Position numbers and translations under genes: made by a program. The notes below the pieces were generated by a model that was not told where the DNA came from, did not search any database, and saw only the letters and a program-made list of their open reading frames with translations. DNA of 64,000 nt from Pseudomonas sp. LD120 (GTDB lineage: Bacteria; Pseudomonadota; Gammaproteobacteria; Pseudomonadales; Pseudomonadaceae), in NCBI RefSeq assembly GCF_009861525.1, contig NZ_WVHL01000005.1:2914001-2978000 (forward strand). Reading direction: 5' to 3'. Every line of letters begins with the position of its first letter. Within the stretch, counting starts at the first letter, position 1. Shown here piece by piece: positions 34,963 to 43,498 of this stretch.

Positions 34963-35364
34963 TCAGGGCAGTTGCGGATAGTGATCGGTGATGGCATGCC
35001 AACTGGCTTTCATGGCCACGCAATGGTGCTTCTGCTTGGGGGCCGTGAATGGCGTGTCCAGGGTGGCGATGGCGATTGAAATCCACTCGGCGTATTCGCC
35101 TCGCACATTTTGCCAGAACAATGATGAGCCACAGTGGCAGCAGAACTGGCGCAGCACGCCGGGGGAGGACTCATAGCCCTTGAGGGCTGTGCCGTCGTCG
35201 CTGACGTGCAGATTCGCGCGCGGGGTGCTGGCGTAGGAGGCAAAGGCCGCGCCATGGCCTTTCTGGCACTTGCGGCAGTGGCAGTGGGTGACGGCTTTCA
35301 GTGCGCCGGACACTCGGTAAGTGACTGCGCCGCACAGGCAACTGCCTTGATGGGGTATTTGCAT
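34963..35364 (-). CDS. GFA/CENP-V-type zinc protein
   Basis: A 133-aa glutathione-dependent formaldehyde-activating (GFA) family protein. Zinc ligands are visible as CLCGAVTYRV, then CHCRKCQKGHG, then CCHCGSSLFWQN. The family holds one structural and one catalytic zinc. Several members act on thiol adducts, but many have unknown substrates. The length is typical. Confidence 0.9.
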   Translation of the reverse strand: MQIPHQGSCLCGAVTYRVSGALKAVTHCHCRKCQKGHGAAFASYASTPRANLHVSDDGTALKGYESSPGVLRQFCCHCGSSLFWQNVRGEYAEWISIAIATLDTPFTAPKQKHHCVAMKASWHAITDHYPQLP

Positions 35365-35619
35365 GTTGTGAGGGATTCCGAGGTTTCAGGGCCATTCGCG
35401 CTGGAACCAGTCCAGTTGGGGGTTCAGAGTGGATGGGGACAATCAGGTCGAGGCCCGGAGGATGTACAAATGCGCGCTGATGCTCAAGTGGGCAGTGCCG
35501 GCTTCCCAGGAATGTCTTGTCGCATTATTGAGCGACGGTAAGCTGTGGCGGGTGACGGGCAACCTCTGGGGCCAGAGATCCGTCGCCTGTCTATTGCGCA
35601 ACATGTCGAGGGAAGAATC

Positions 35620-36084
35620 ATGCTGCAAGCACTGGAAAACAAGGTTCCGCCCCCGCTGGTGGCGCTGGTGTTCGGCGGGCTGATGGGCGGTGCATCGCTG
35701 GGGCTGCCGGGACTTGACCTGGCATGGGGCACACGCCTGTTGTTGGCGCTGTCGCTGATCGGGGCGGGGCTGCTGTTCGTTCTGGCGGGCGGGATCTCGT
35801 TCCGGCGTGCCCGGACCACGGTCAATCCCTTGAAACCCGAAGCGGCCTCAGCGTTGGTCACGTCAGGCATCTACCGCTACACCCGCAACCCGATGTATGT
35901 CGGCTTTGCCCTATGGTTGCTGGCCTGGGGGCTATACCTGGCCTCGCCCCTGGTGCTGCTGGGCGTCCTGGGGTTTGTCCTGTACATGAACCGCTTGCAG
36001 ATCGCTCCAGAAGAACGGGCGCTCGGGCAGTTGTTTGGTGCGGATTTTGCGGCGTATCGACAGCGTGTGCGGCGCTGGCTGTGA
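35620..36084 (+). CDS. isoprenylcysteine-methyltransferase-like membrane protein
   Basis: A 154-aa membrane protein with three to four helices. The C-terminal motif SGIYRYTRNPMYVGFALWLLAWGLYLASP with the R-x-P-x-Y/G-x-x-x pattern and the end PEERALGQLFGADFAAYRQRVRRWL are typical of the ICMT/PEMT family, which methylates lipids or thiols with SAM. The substrate is unknown. The ATG at 35620 follows GAGGGAAG; 25 open codons precede it. Confidence 0.88.
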   Translation: MLQALENKVPPPLVALVFGGLMGGASLGLPGLDLAWGTRLLLALSLIGAGLLFVLAGGISFRRARTTVNPLKPEAASALVTSGIYRYTRNPMYVGFALWLLAWGLYLASPLVLLGVLGFVLYMNRLQIAPEERALGQLFGADFAAYRQRVRRWL

Positions 36085-36211
36085 GCTTCTGCTGAAGTTG
36101 CATGCAATAGGCGACTTTTTTCCTCGCCAATTCCTCGGTGTTTTCAGGCCTGGGGTTGATCCTGTGCTCGATCTTCAAGATCAGCCAGACAACTCACTAA
36201 AGGCACACCTC

Positions 36212-36454
36212 ATGAACCAGCAAAGCCGCAACAACCGCGCTAATCAACTGAACCCCAACAGCCCTGCCTACCGGCGCTCACGGGGGGATACCAGGGCAGC
36301 GATGGGCAGTAGCAAGAAACACCCCCAGGATGCGCGAGGGGATATCCAGAACGCCAACAAGGGCACGGCAGGTACCAATCCCATCTATGACAAGGGCCAG
36401 GGCAATCGTGGCAAGCAGCTGAATCCCAATCAGTCGCCGTCGAAACCTAGATGA
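36212..36454 (+). CDS. 80-aa low-complexity hydrophilic protein
   Basis: The protein is rich in Asn, Gln, Arg, Gly and Pro and likely disordered. It contains an internal near-repeat: NRANQLNPNSPAYRR near the start and NRGKQLNPNQSPSKPR at the end. It has no cysteine or membrane segment. Nearby AAAGGCA is a weak ribosome site. A strong terminator follows within 12 bp, so it has its own transcript end. Family unknown; such hydrophilic proteins are often stress-related. Confidence 0.75.
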   Translation: MNQQSRNNRANQLNPNSPAYRRSRGDTRAAMGSSKKHPQDARGDIQNANKGTAGTNPIYDKGQGNRGKQLNPNQSPSKPR

Positions 36455-36465
36455 CCAAGGCTTTG

Positions 36466-36490
36466 GGGCCGGCGACGTGCCGGCCCTTTT
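36466..36490 (+). terminator. rho-independent terminator
   Basis: GGGCCGGC (36466-36473) pairs with GCCGGCCC (36479-36486) around a 5-base loop, followed by TTTT. This ends the 80-aa gene transcript and lies at the convergent junction with the 389-aa gene. Confidence 0.85.
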
Positions 36491-36492
36491 CT

Positions 36493-37662
36493 TCAGGGCA
36501 GCGGATGGCCCAGGATCATCAGCGCTTTGCGGTATTCCTGCGGATAGCTGGCGAACACCTCGCCGATCAATTGCGCGGGCAGGCCCAGCCGTTGCAGTTC
36601 CTTCTGTAGAAAACGCGTTGTTTCGGCAAAGTGCAGCATTTGCCGCAGTGCATCGATTTCACTTCCTCCCTGGTAGTCCGCCACACCTTGCAAGGCGGCC
36701 GCCCTGATCGCCACCGCCTCGGCAAGTGAGCGCACGCTGGCGAGGGTAGGCCGGCCTTTGCCGCCGCTGATCCAGTCACGCAGCAAGCGTTGTTTGGAGG
36801 TGATGTCACGGACTTTGCCCTGATGGTACTCATGCTGCGCCCAGAGCTCGCCAAGGGCTGCCGTGTTAGAGCATCCCGCGAGCTTGGCAAAGTGTTCAAG
36901 GCAGTCGCCGAGAGGGTTGCTCCAGTCGGACTGGGGAGGCGTCAGCCTGGGCAGCCAGCGTTCCAGTGGCTGGCTATTCCGGGTTGCGTTGTGTTGCATC
37001 AGGTCCCAGTTCAGCACCACGGCATCGGCGGTCAGCCAGGCCGCAAAACGCAGCAATGTGGCGACGCTGTCGGCCAGTCTCGTCTGCATGAAATCCGCAT
37101 GGCTGGTCAGGGCCTGCTCATCGCGTGTGCTTGCCAGCAATGCCTTGAGCCGTGGCCTTGAACCAGGAAGGCCGAGATCCTCGGTCAATTTGGAGTCGGC
37201 CAGTAGTGCCAGCTTTGCCGCGACGCCGGAGGCACCGGGCAACAGCTTGCAGGCCAGGTGCCATTCTGTCTCGAGCTTGTCTTTCCAGTAGTCCCCGCAT
37301 CGCGGGCTATTGAAGAGCGGGCTAGCCATCAAACCCAGCCATTCGGCGTAGGGGCGCCAGAGCGCCTCCTTCTGCAGAATTTCTTGCTGCAGTTGTGCCA
37401 GCTCCGGACGGCTTTGCAGCATCTTGTCCAGCTTGAGCTTCTGGGTAGGGCGCATCTCCTCCTTGGGCTGAGGGTCTGCAAACCACTTGCTGAAGGTCTT
37501 CCAGGTGAGCCAGCCAGGTCGATGCGCCTGCTCGTACAGATTCCTCTGCAGGGCCGGCATGTGGAGCAAGTCGAAGACGTTGGCCATGGGCAGGAAGTAC
37601 AGGCAGCCCTGATAGATGGGAATCAGGGCTTCTTGATCGGACGTTGGCAGGTGGGAATCCAT
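36493..37662 (-). CDS. hypothetical protein of 389 aa
   Basis: A soluble protein with no signal peptide. It starts MDSHLPTSDQEALIPIYQGCLYFLPMANVF and contains HNATRNSQPLERWLPRLTPPQSDW and RLLRDWISGGKGRPTLASVRSLAEAVAIRAAAL; the latter, with W-x-x-G-x-x-x-P and a following LA helix, looks like a lambda-repressor-type HTH. I cannot name a family. Convergent with the 80-aa gene, and separated from the next minus-strand gene by 118 bp. Confidence 0.75.
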   Translation of the reverse strand: MDSHLPTSDQEALIPIYQGCLYFLPMANVFDLLHMPALQRNLYEQAHRPGWLTWKTFSKWFADPQPKEEMRPTQKLKLDKMLQSRPELAQLQQEILQKEALWRPYAEWLGLMASPLFNSPRCGDYWKDKLETEWHLACKLLPGASGVAAKLALLADSKLTEDLGLPGSRPRLKALLASTRDEQALTSHADFMQTRLADSVATLLRFAAWLTADAVVLNWDLMQHNATRNSQPLERWLPRLTPPQSDWSNPLGDCLEHFAKLAGCSNTAALGELWAQHEYHQGKVRDITSKQRLLRDWISGGKGRPTLASVRSLAEAVAIRAAALQGVADYQGGSEIDALRQMLHFAETTRFLQKELQRLGLPAQLIGEVFASYPQEYRKALMILGHPLP

Positions 37663-37780
37663 TCCTAGCTCCTGATGCCGCAGGGGGGGGCGTAGGTGTG
37701 TGACCTTGTGCCGGGTTTGCGTGGGGGCGCCTCGGCACGGTGCGGGACGCCGGGCAATCAGTGCTGGCCGCTGGCGGCTC

Positions 37781-38218
37781 TCAAGCCGCCACTTGCGCCT
37801 GAATCTGCAACTGGCCGTCCACTTCGCGAGTCAGGCCGCTGGCGACGAACAGCGGCACCAGCAGTTTGTGCAGTTCGGGGTCGACGAAGTCCTTGACCGT
37901 CGCCAGGTCCAGGTCGCCGCTCGCTGGCAGTTCGGCCTTGGTGAAGGACAGCCAGGCCTTTTTCAGGGCCAGCAGCACGTCGCTGCCGGCGGTGGTGGCG
38001 AAGCGGCGGTTGGCGACCTTGCCGGCAAAGTTGAAGCTGTGCGGGTGCTCGTAGCCGGTTTCGTCACCCTGGCTGGCGACGCAACGACCGCAGGAGCAAG
38101 GGCCGTCGGCGAAGGCGGCGCGCAGGTAGCTGTTGAAATCGACAATGGGCTTGAGGGCCAGGCGCTTGTCGACTTCGAACAGGTCCCCGGTCATTTTTGC
38201 TTCACTGCTCAAGGGCAT
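37781..38218 (-). CDS. hypothetical protein with CSCGRC motif
   Basis: A 145-aa soluble protein. ADGPCSCGRCVASQ near residue 40 gives three cysteines in CxCxxC spacing, a possible zinc or iron-sulfur ligand set, followed by YEHPHSF. The rest (GSDVLLALKKAWLSFTKAELPASGDLDLATVKDFV) is unremarkable. No family recognised. It is downstream of the glutathione transferase gene by 89 bp. Confidence 0.7.
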   Translation of the reverse strand: MPLSSEAKMTGDLFEVDKRLALKPIVDFNSYLRAAFADGPCSCGRCVASQGDETGYEHPHSFNFAGKVANRRFATTAGSDVLLALKKAWLSFTKAELPASGDLDLATVKDFVDPELHKLLVPLFVASGLTREVDGQLQIQAQVAA

Positions 38219-38307
38219 TTTCCTCAGTGTCTGGCGGTGTGTTTTTCAAGGGCCGCACCATACCAGCCGGATCGGTCCAGGGGTACTGTTCTGGCGTTGC
38301 GCGGCCG

Positions 38308-38940
38308 CTACAGCGCCGGCCGCGGCAATTGCAGCCACTCCTGGACTGCCGGCCGTTGCCATTGGCGCCGGGCATAGTCCACCAGGTTTGCGGGCATCGG
38401 GTCACCGTTGAGGATCAGCCGGTTGAGCATCAGTGCCAGGTCGACATCGGCAATCGACCACTGGCCGAACAGGCAGTCACGACCATCGGCCAACAGCGCT
38501 TGCGCAGTATCGATCAGCTTGGCCACCGCCGCTTCGGCGGGTGGCGACAGAGGTTCGCCCTTGCAGCCATAGAACACCACCAGGGTCGAGCGCTCCTGGC
38601 GGATCGGCAGCAAGTCGCTGCGCAGCCAGGCCTGGACCTGGCGGGCCTTGGCTCGCGGTTGTCGGTCGAGGGGATAGACCGCAGGTTCGGGGAACAGCTC
38701 CTCCAGGTATTCAGTGATGGCCGAGGATTCGGACAGGGCAAAGTCGTCATGCACCAGGGTCGGTACGCGTTGGGTCTGAGACAGGCGGGCATAGGCGGGT
38801 TCGCGGTGTTGCGCGGCGTCCAGATCCAGGGGCAGCAGGTCGAAATCGATGCCCTTCTCGCGCAGTGCCACGAACACGGACAGGGCATAAGGGCTGGTGA
38901 ACTGAGCATCGACGTACAGGCGCGGGCGAGAAGCGGTCAC
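38308..38940 (-). CDS. yfcF: glutathione S-transferase, YfcF type
   Basis: A 210-aa cytosolic glutathione transferase. The thioredoxin-like half has SPYALSVFVALREKGIDFDLLPLDL and the SNAIL-type site ESSAITEYLEELF; the C-terminal helical domain contains ARQVQAWLRSDLLPIRQERSTLVVFYG, and DCLFGQWSIADVDLALMLNRLILNGDPMP. This pattern closely follows E. coli YfcF, which has glutathione transferase and peroxidase activity. Confidence 0.88.
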   Translation of the reverse strand: MTASRPRLYVDAQFTSPYALSVFVALREKGIDFDLLPLDLDAAQHREPAYARLSQTQRVPTLVHDDFALSESSAITEYLEELFPEPAVYPLDRQPRAKARQVQAWLRSDLLPIRQERSTLVVFYGCKGEPLSPPAEAAVAKLIDTAQALLADGRDCLFGQWSIADVDLALMLNRLILNGDPMPANLVDYARRQWQRPAVQEWLQLPRPAL

Positions 38941-39229
38941 GGCGGTATCTCCATAGGGGGAACCGACACGCTAAGAGATCCTGTTCGATAAATAAAATGC
39001 GCGATTTTTATCCCGGCATTACTCGTGGGAATACTGGCGAGCGGCCGGCGCGGCGGGTGTCATGCTGCGCTGTATCGGCCTCGGGCAACTGAGCCGCCAC
39101 TGGGGGGATCGCCTGGGTGGCCAGTATCGGCAGGCATATTGCCTTGATTGGTCAGGCAGAATACTGGCCCCGGACAGTCTGAAGTGTCGCCAAAATCGCT
39201 TTATTTTCAGGTGGTTAGGTGACCGAAAA

Positions 39230-39559
39230 ATGCGCCATGTGTTGATTACGCTGACGTCGTTTGCTCTGCTGGGCGGGGTTGGTGCGGCCCAGGCCCGGGA
39301 GCTGGCGGCCAATGATCGTTATGTTTGCAGTTGGGGCGCAGGCACGGCTGCCAGGGCCCAGGAGCTGAAGTTGTCCGGGGTGTCACTGTACGCGGCGCGG
39401 CAGAAGATCCAGGTCTACAAGTTCAGCAAGGGCTGGATGCGCATGATGGCCCTGGGGATCACCGAGCAGACCTACGACAGCCCCTCGCGGATCAGGCCCG
39501 AAGCCTTGCGCAAAAGCTTTTACGACGACTGTGTGCGGTATAAGTTGGCCCGTCGATAA
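39230..39559 (+). CDS. small secreted hypothetical protein
   Basis: A 109-aa protein whose first 22 residues (VLITLTSFALLGGVGAAQA) are a signal peptide. The mature protein is basic, beginning RELAANDRYVCSWG with VSLYAARQKIQVYKFSKGWMRMMALG in the centre and ending FYDDCVRYKLARR; the two cysteines may pair. Function unknown. It precedes a RibD-like deaminase on the same strand by 15 bp, so they may be co-transcribed. Confidence 0.7.
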   Translation: MRHVLITLTSFALLGGVGAAQARELAANDRYVCSWGAGTAARAQELKLSGVSLYAARQKIQVYKFSKGWMRMMALGITEQTYDSPSRIRPEALRKSFYDDCVRYKLARR

Positions 39560-39574
39560 CCCACCGAGGCCTTT

Positions 39575-40012
39575 ATGTCCACCCCCGTTTACTTCATGCA
39601 ACAGGCCCTGCTTGCCGGGCGCCTGGCCTTGCCCGGCTGCCTGCCCAACCCGCCGGTGGGCTGTGTGCTGGTCAAGGATCGGCAGATCGTCGGCCAGGGC
39701 TTCACCCAGCGCCCGGGCGAGCCTCACGCCGAGGCCATGGCACTCGCCCAGTGGCCCGGCGACTGCAGCGGGCTCACGGCCTACGTCACCCTTGAACCCT
39801 GTTCCTTCCAGGGCCGCACGCCATCCTGTGCGCGAACCCTGGGGCAACGGGGCGTGGGCCGCGTCGTGGTGGCAATGCTCGACCCCGATCCGCGCAACGC
39901 CGGGGCCGGTGTGCAGATCCTGCGGCAGGCGGGAATCGAGGTGCAGGTCGGGCTGCTGGCTGAAGAGGCCGCGCAGGACCTGTCGGCCTATCTGCTGGCG
40001 AGCGGGTATTGA
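39575..40012 (+). CDS. RibD-type deaminase domain protein
   Basis: A 145-aa zinc-dependent deaminase. HAEAMALAQ (catalytic H-A-E) and TLEPCSFQGRTPSCARTL (PC...C) are the zinc site of the cytidine/deoxycytidylate family, and G-x-V-L-V-K with the N-PP-V-G-C motif follows the RibD N-terminal domain. RibD normally has a C-terminal reductase, which is absent here, so this may be a lone deaminase acting on a riboflavin-like or other pyrimidine substrate. Its stop overlaps a possible TTG start of the next gene. Confidence 0.88.
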   Translation: MSTPVYFMQQALLAGRLALPGCLPNPPVGCVLVKDRQIVGQGFTQRPGEPHAEAMALAQWPGDCSGLTAYVTLEPCSFQGRTPSCARTLGQRGVGRVVVAMLDPDPRNAGAGVQILRQAGIEVQVGLLAEEAAQDLSAYLLASGY

Positions 40013-40053
40013 GCCCGGCTGAGGTCCGCCCGTCCCGGGAGCCGCAGGAGCAA

Positions 40054-40605
40054 ATGGCGGCCCGGGTCGGGGCGATCATCGCTGCCGATCCGCTGCGCTG
40101 GCAGGTGCTGCAGCAGGTGCAGGCCCTGGGGCTTGACGATTGCTGGGTCGGCGCCGGGTTTGTCCGCAACGCGGTGTGGGATCACCTGCACGGCCGGGCC
40201 TGTTCGCCGCTGGACAGCGACGTGGATGTCATCTGGTTCGATCGCCAGCGCTGTTCTGCCGAGCTCGATCGACAACTGGAAGAGCAACTGCGGGCGAGTC
40301 ATCCGGGGGTCGACTGGTCGGTGAAGAACCAGGCCCGGATGCACCTGAAGAACGGTGACCGGCCTTACCTCTCCAGCGCCGATGCCATGAGCTACTGGCC
40401 GGAAACCGCCACCGCGGTCGCCGTCAGGCTGGGGGCCGAAGGGACCTGTGAGGTGTGCGCGCCGTTGGGCCTCGATGATCTGTTGCGCCTGCTGATTCGG
40501 CCGACCGCAGGCTTCATCGACGCCAAGCGCCCGGTCTTCCTGGAACGGCTGCGGTCGAAGAACTGGCAGGGCAAATGGCCGTTGCTCAGGCTGGAGCAGG
40601 GCTGA
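40054..40605 (+). CDS. nucleotidyltransferase family protein (DUF925)
   Basis: A 183-aa protein. GLDDCWVGAGFVRNAVWDHLHG and SDVDVIWFD give the G-x-x-R / D-x-D layout of a nucleotidyltransferase domain, as in the DUF925 family. The ATG at 40054 gives the common N-terminus MAARVGAIIAADPLRWQVL; a TTG at 40009 overlapping the previous stop would add 15 residues. Substrate unknown. Confidence 0.82.
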   Translation: MAARVGAIIAADPLRWQVLQQVQALGLDDCWVGAGFVRNAVWDHLHGRACSPLDSDVDVIWFDRQRCSAELDRQLEEQLRASHPGVDWSVKNQARMHLKNGDRPYLSSADAMSYWPETATAVAVRLGAEGTCEVCAPLGLDDLLRLLIRPTAGFIDAKRPVFLERLRSKNWQGKWPLLRLEQG

Positions 40606-40826
40606 TCACTCCCGTCGTGCACGGGGTCCTTCCAGGGTGTTGAACCCGGCGGCCCTGGTGACGAGGAGTCGGCCGCGATTCCCCGGGCAGTGCTTCTGAT
40701 CCGTATTTTTCTTGCTCATCTGCATCTGTTATCAGAACAGTCGAGGTTTGAAAATGGCGCGCCCACTGGGTCTCCTGGCTGGAGATCCGGTCCGCTGCAC
40801 CGCACACCTACTGTTCAGGAGGCCTG

Positions 40827-40910
40827 ATGACTAAGATGGCGTTTTTCTTGTTTGGATTTTTAGCCTTGACCATCGCGATCGGTGCGCTTGCCACTATCTC
40901 TCCGACCTAG
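40827..40910 (+). CDS. 27-aa single-span membrane microprotein
   Basis: A 28-codon gene encoding MTKMAFFLFGFLALTIAIGA... ending ISPT. The whole length is one hydrophobic helix. AGGAGG is placed 5 bp before the ATG, which is unusually strong, and a perfect 11-bp terminator stem follows 44 bp later. These signs argue for a real expressed small gene. Function unknown; small membrane proteins of this kind often regulate larger ones. Confidence 0.65.
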   Translation: MTKMAFFLFGFLALTIAIGALATISPT

Positions 40911-40953
40911 ACCCCAAACCGTCTGCAGCACCCGTCGCCAGGTAAGGCGCAAG

Positions 40954-40990
40954 CAGTGGCAGGCCTCTTGAGCCTGCCACTGTCGTTTTT
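40954..40990 (+). terminator. rho-independent terminator
   Basis: CAGTGGCAGGC (40954-40964) pairs perfectly with GCCTGCCACTG (40972-40982) around a 7-base loop, then TCG and TTTTT. It ends the small-protein transcript and abuts the convergent EamA gene. Confidence 0.88.
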
Positions 40991-40991
40991 G

Positions 40992-41888
40992 TCACTTGGC
41001 CCAACGCTTCGCCCCCGCCACGCAGAGAATCACCGCCAGAGTGACCCCGAGCATGCCCAGGCTGACCTGTTCGTGCAGCAGCCCGGCGGCCAGGGCCAGA
41101 CCGAAAAACGGCTGCAGCAACTGCAGTTGGCCGACGGCGGCGATCCCGCCTTGAGCCAGGCCGCGGTACCAGAAGACAAATCCGATCAGCATGCTGAACA
41201 GCGAGACGTAGCCCAGGCTGAACCAGGCCGGCAGGCTGATGCCGCCAAAGTCGGGTGGGGCGCTGAACAGGGTCAGTGCGGCCATGAGTGGTAACGCCAG
41301 CACCAGGGCCCAGCAGATCACCTGCCAGCCGCCCAGAGTCCGGGACAGTTGCGCGCCCTCGGCGTAACCCAGGCCGCACACCAGCACCGCCAGGAGCATC
41401 AGCGCATCGCCCCGCGGCGAGGCCGCGAGTCCCTGGGACAGGGCATAGCCCACCACCAGCAGGCTGCCCAGCACCGAGAACAACCAGAACACCGGGCGCG
41501 GTCGTTCACCGCCGCGCAACACGCCGAATACCGCAGTGGCCAGGGGCAGCAGGCCGAGAAACACGATGGAGTGAGCCGAGGTCACGTATTGCAGGGCCAG
41601 GGCGGTCAGCAGGGGAAAGCCCAGCACCACGCCCAAGGCGACAAGGGCCAGGGGCCGCCATTGCTGCGTGCTCGGGCGTCGCGCCTTGAACAGCCGCAGC
41701 AGGCACAGGGCCAGGAGCGCGGCGAGGGTGGCGCGGGCTACGGTCAGAAACAGGGGGTCGAACTCCAGCACCGCGACCCGGGTCGCCGGCAGTGAACCAC
41801 TGAAGATCAGTACCCCGATAAAGCCGTTCAGCCAGCCGCCGGTTTTGTTTGCCAGCGCGGCGGAGTGCGGGTGCGATGTCCGTTCCAT
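40992..41888 (-). CDS. EamA/DMT-family exporter
   Basis: A 298-aa inner-membrane transporter with about ten helices arranged as two EamA repeats (LNGFIGVLIFSGSLPATRVAV at the start, LGYVSLFSMLIGFVFWYRGLAQGG in the second half). It likely exports a small metabolite or amino acid. It is divergent from a MocR-type regulator with 99 bp between starts, a common regulator-exporter pairing. Confidence 0.92.
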   Translation of the reverse strand: MERTSHPHSAALANKTGGWLNGFIGVLIFSGSLPATRVAVLEFDPLFLTVARATLAALLALCLLRLFKARRPSTQQWRPLALVALGVVLGFPLLTALALQYVTSAHSIVFLGLLPLATAVFGVLRGGERPRPVFWLFSVLGSLLVVGYALSQGLAASPRGDALMLLAVLVCGLGYAEGAQLSRTLGGWQVICWALVLALPLMAALTLFSAPPDFGGISLPAWFSLGYVSLFSMLIGFVFWYRGLAQGGIAAVGQLQLLQPFFGLALAAGLLHEQVSLGMLGVTLAVILCVAGAKRWAK

Positions 41889-41987
41889 TCAACAAGTGCT
41901 CACTACGATGGGCGGGGGGCAGGCCCGGAGTGGGGCTTGCATGCGGCCCATCCTAGGATTGAAGATCAGCACAATCAAAAAATTGTC

Positions 41988-43337
41988 ATGGATACAGCGC
42001 CAATGGCCCGCGCCCGCTACAAACAGTTAGTCGACCTGCTTGCCGCCGATATCCGTCGCGGGGTGCTGGCTCCTGGCACCCGCCTGCCCACCCATCGCGA
42101 GTTGGCGGCCAGGGAGGGGCTCGCGCTGGTGACCGCCTCGCGGGTGTATGCCGAGCTGGAAGCCATGGGCTTGATCAGCGGCGAAACCGGGCGTGGCACC
42201 TTTGTCCGGGAAACTGCTCTGCCGCCCGGGCAGGGCGTGGATCAGCAGGCCACGGCGGTGGGAACCCTGGACCTGAACTTCAACTACCCGTCCTTGCCGG
42301 GGCAGGCAGAGTTGCTGCGTGCGGCGTTACGTCAGTTGGCGTCCAGCGGGGACCTGGAGGCCCTGCTGCGTTATCAGCCTCATGCCGGCCGCAGCCATGA
42401 GCGGGCTACGGTGGCGCAGCACTTGGCCAGTCGCGGGTTGACGGTGAAGGGCGAGCAGGTGCTGATCGTCAGCGGTGCCCAGCACGGCCTGGCGACCACG
42501 GTCATGGCGCTGCTCAAACCCGGCGACGTGGTGGCCACCGATGCCCTGACTTACCCGGGTTTCAAGGTGGTGGCGCAGGCGCATGGACTGGAGTTGCTGG
42601 CCATCCCCTTGACGCCTCAGGGTCCGGATCTCGATGCCTTCGAGCGCCTGTGCCGACAGCGGCGAGTACGGGCGGTGTACGCCATGCCGACCTTGCACAA
42701 TCCCATGGGCTGGGTGCTGGACCTGGCCTGGCGCCAGCGTCTGGTGGCCCTGGCCCGCCAGTATGGGTTGCTGATCATCGAGGATGCGGCCTACGCCTAT
42801 CTGGCGGATGAGCCGCCGCTGCCCCTGGCGGCCCTGGCCCCGGAGAGCACGGTCTATGTTTCGGGTTTTTCCAAGAGTGTGGCCGCCGGGCTGCGGGTCG
42901 GCTACGTGGTGACCTGCGCAGACCGAGCGCCCTTGCTCGAACGTGCGATCCGCGCCACCACCTGGAACACCCCTGGGGTGATGACCGCCATCGCCTGTGC
43001 CTGGATCGAGGACGGCACCGTAGCGCGCCTGGAGCAGCAGAAACGCCAGGACGCCAAGGCCCGTCAGCGTCTGGCCAGGGAACTGCTGGCAGGGCTGGAG
43101 CATATCGGCCACCCCAACGCGTACTTCCTCTGGCTGCCTTTGCCCGAGGAAGTGCGCGCGGATCAGGTGGTCATGGCGTTGCTGCGCGAGAACGTCTCGG
43201 TGTCCACCGCCGAGCCCTTTGTCTGCGCCGGGCCGGTGCCCCATGCCATTCGCCTGGCGTTGGGCTCGGTGGACCTGGCGGATTTGCCCGAGGCGCTGGC
43301 CAAGGTCCGGCAAGTGATTGGCCGTTACGCGTTCTAA
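41988..43337 (+). CDS. MocR/PdxR-type transcriptional regulator (GntR wHTH plus aminotransferase domain)
   Basis: A 449-aa regulator. Residues about 10-75 are a GntR winged helix (LAADIRRGVLAPGTRLPTHRELAAREGLALVTASRVYAELEAMGL), the rest a fold-type-I aminotransferase with the PLP lysine at about residue 296 (SGFSKSVAAG). It binds PLP and probably senses an amino-containing compound. I start at the ATG at 41988; an open extension upstream is not protein-like. It probably controls the divergent EamA exporter. Confidence 0.92.
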   Translation: MDTAPMARARYKQLVDLLAADIRRGVLAPGTRLPTHRELAAREGLALVTASRVYAELEAMGLISGETGRGTFVRETALPPGQGVDQQATAVGTLDLNFNYPSLPGQAELLRAALRQLASSGDLEALLRYQPHAGRSHERATVAQHLASRGLTVKGEQVLIVSGAQHGLATTVMALLKPGDVVATDALTYPGFKVVAQAHGLELLAIPLTPQGPDLDAFERLCRQRRVRAVYAMPTLHNPMGWVLDLAWRQRLVALARQYGLLIIEDAAYAYLADEPPLPLAALAPESTVYVSGFSKSVAAGLRVGYVVTCADRAPLLERAIRATTWNTPGVMTAIACAWIEDGTVARLEQQKRQDAKARQRLARELLAGLEHIGHPNAYFLWLPLPEEVRADQVVMALLRENVSVSTAEPFVCAGPVPHAIRLALGSVDLADLPEALAKVRQVIGRYAF

Positions 43338-43371
43338 AAGTTCAAGCGTCGAGGTTCAAGCCGCATGCTTT

Positions 43372-43430
43372 AAGTCGCAAGTCGCAAGTCGCAAGTCGCA
43401 AGTCGCAAGTCGCAAGTCGCAAGTCGCAAG
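43372..43430. repeat. heptanucleotide tandem repeat, 8 copies of AAGTCGC
   Basis: Eight perfect head-to-tail copies of AAGTCGC run from 43372 to 43427, with a partial ninth. The array lies between the convergent MocR and chemoreceptor genes and so is not translated. Length variation by slippage is expected. Confidence 0.95.
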
Positions 43431-43441
43431 CTAGAAGCTTT

Positions 43442-43468
43442 GAACTTGAACTTGAACTTGAACTTGAA
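43442..43468. repeat. hexanucleotide tandem repeat, 4 copies of GAACTT
   Basis: Four perfect copies of GAACTT (43442-43465) plus a partial copy, 11 bp after the heptanucleotide array. AAGCTAGAAGCTT and AAGCTTG flank it, giving the region weak hairpin potential between convergent genes. Confidence 0.93.
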
Positions 43469-43498
43469 GCTTGCCGCTCGAAGTTTGCCGCTGCCTGT

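Noticed and set aside
43372..43430. Repeat array considered as a CRISPR
   Set aside because: Units are only 7 bp with no spacers, and no cas genes lie nearby.
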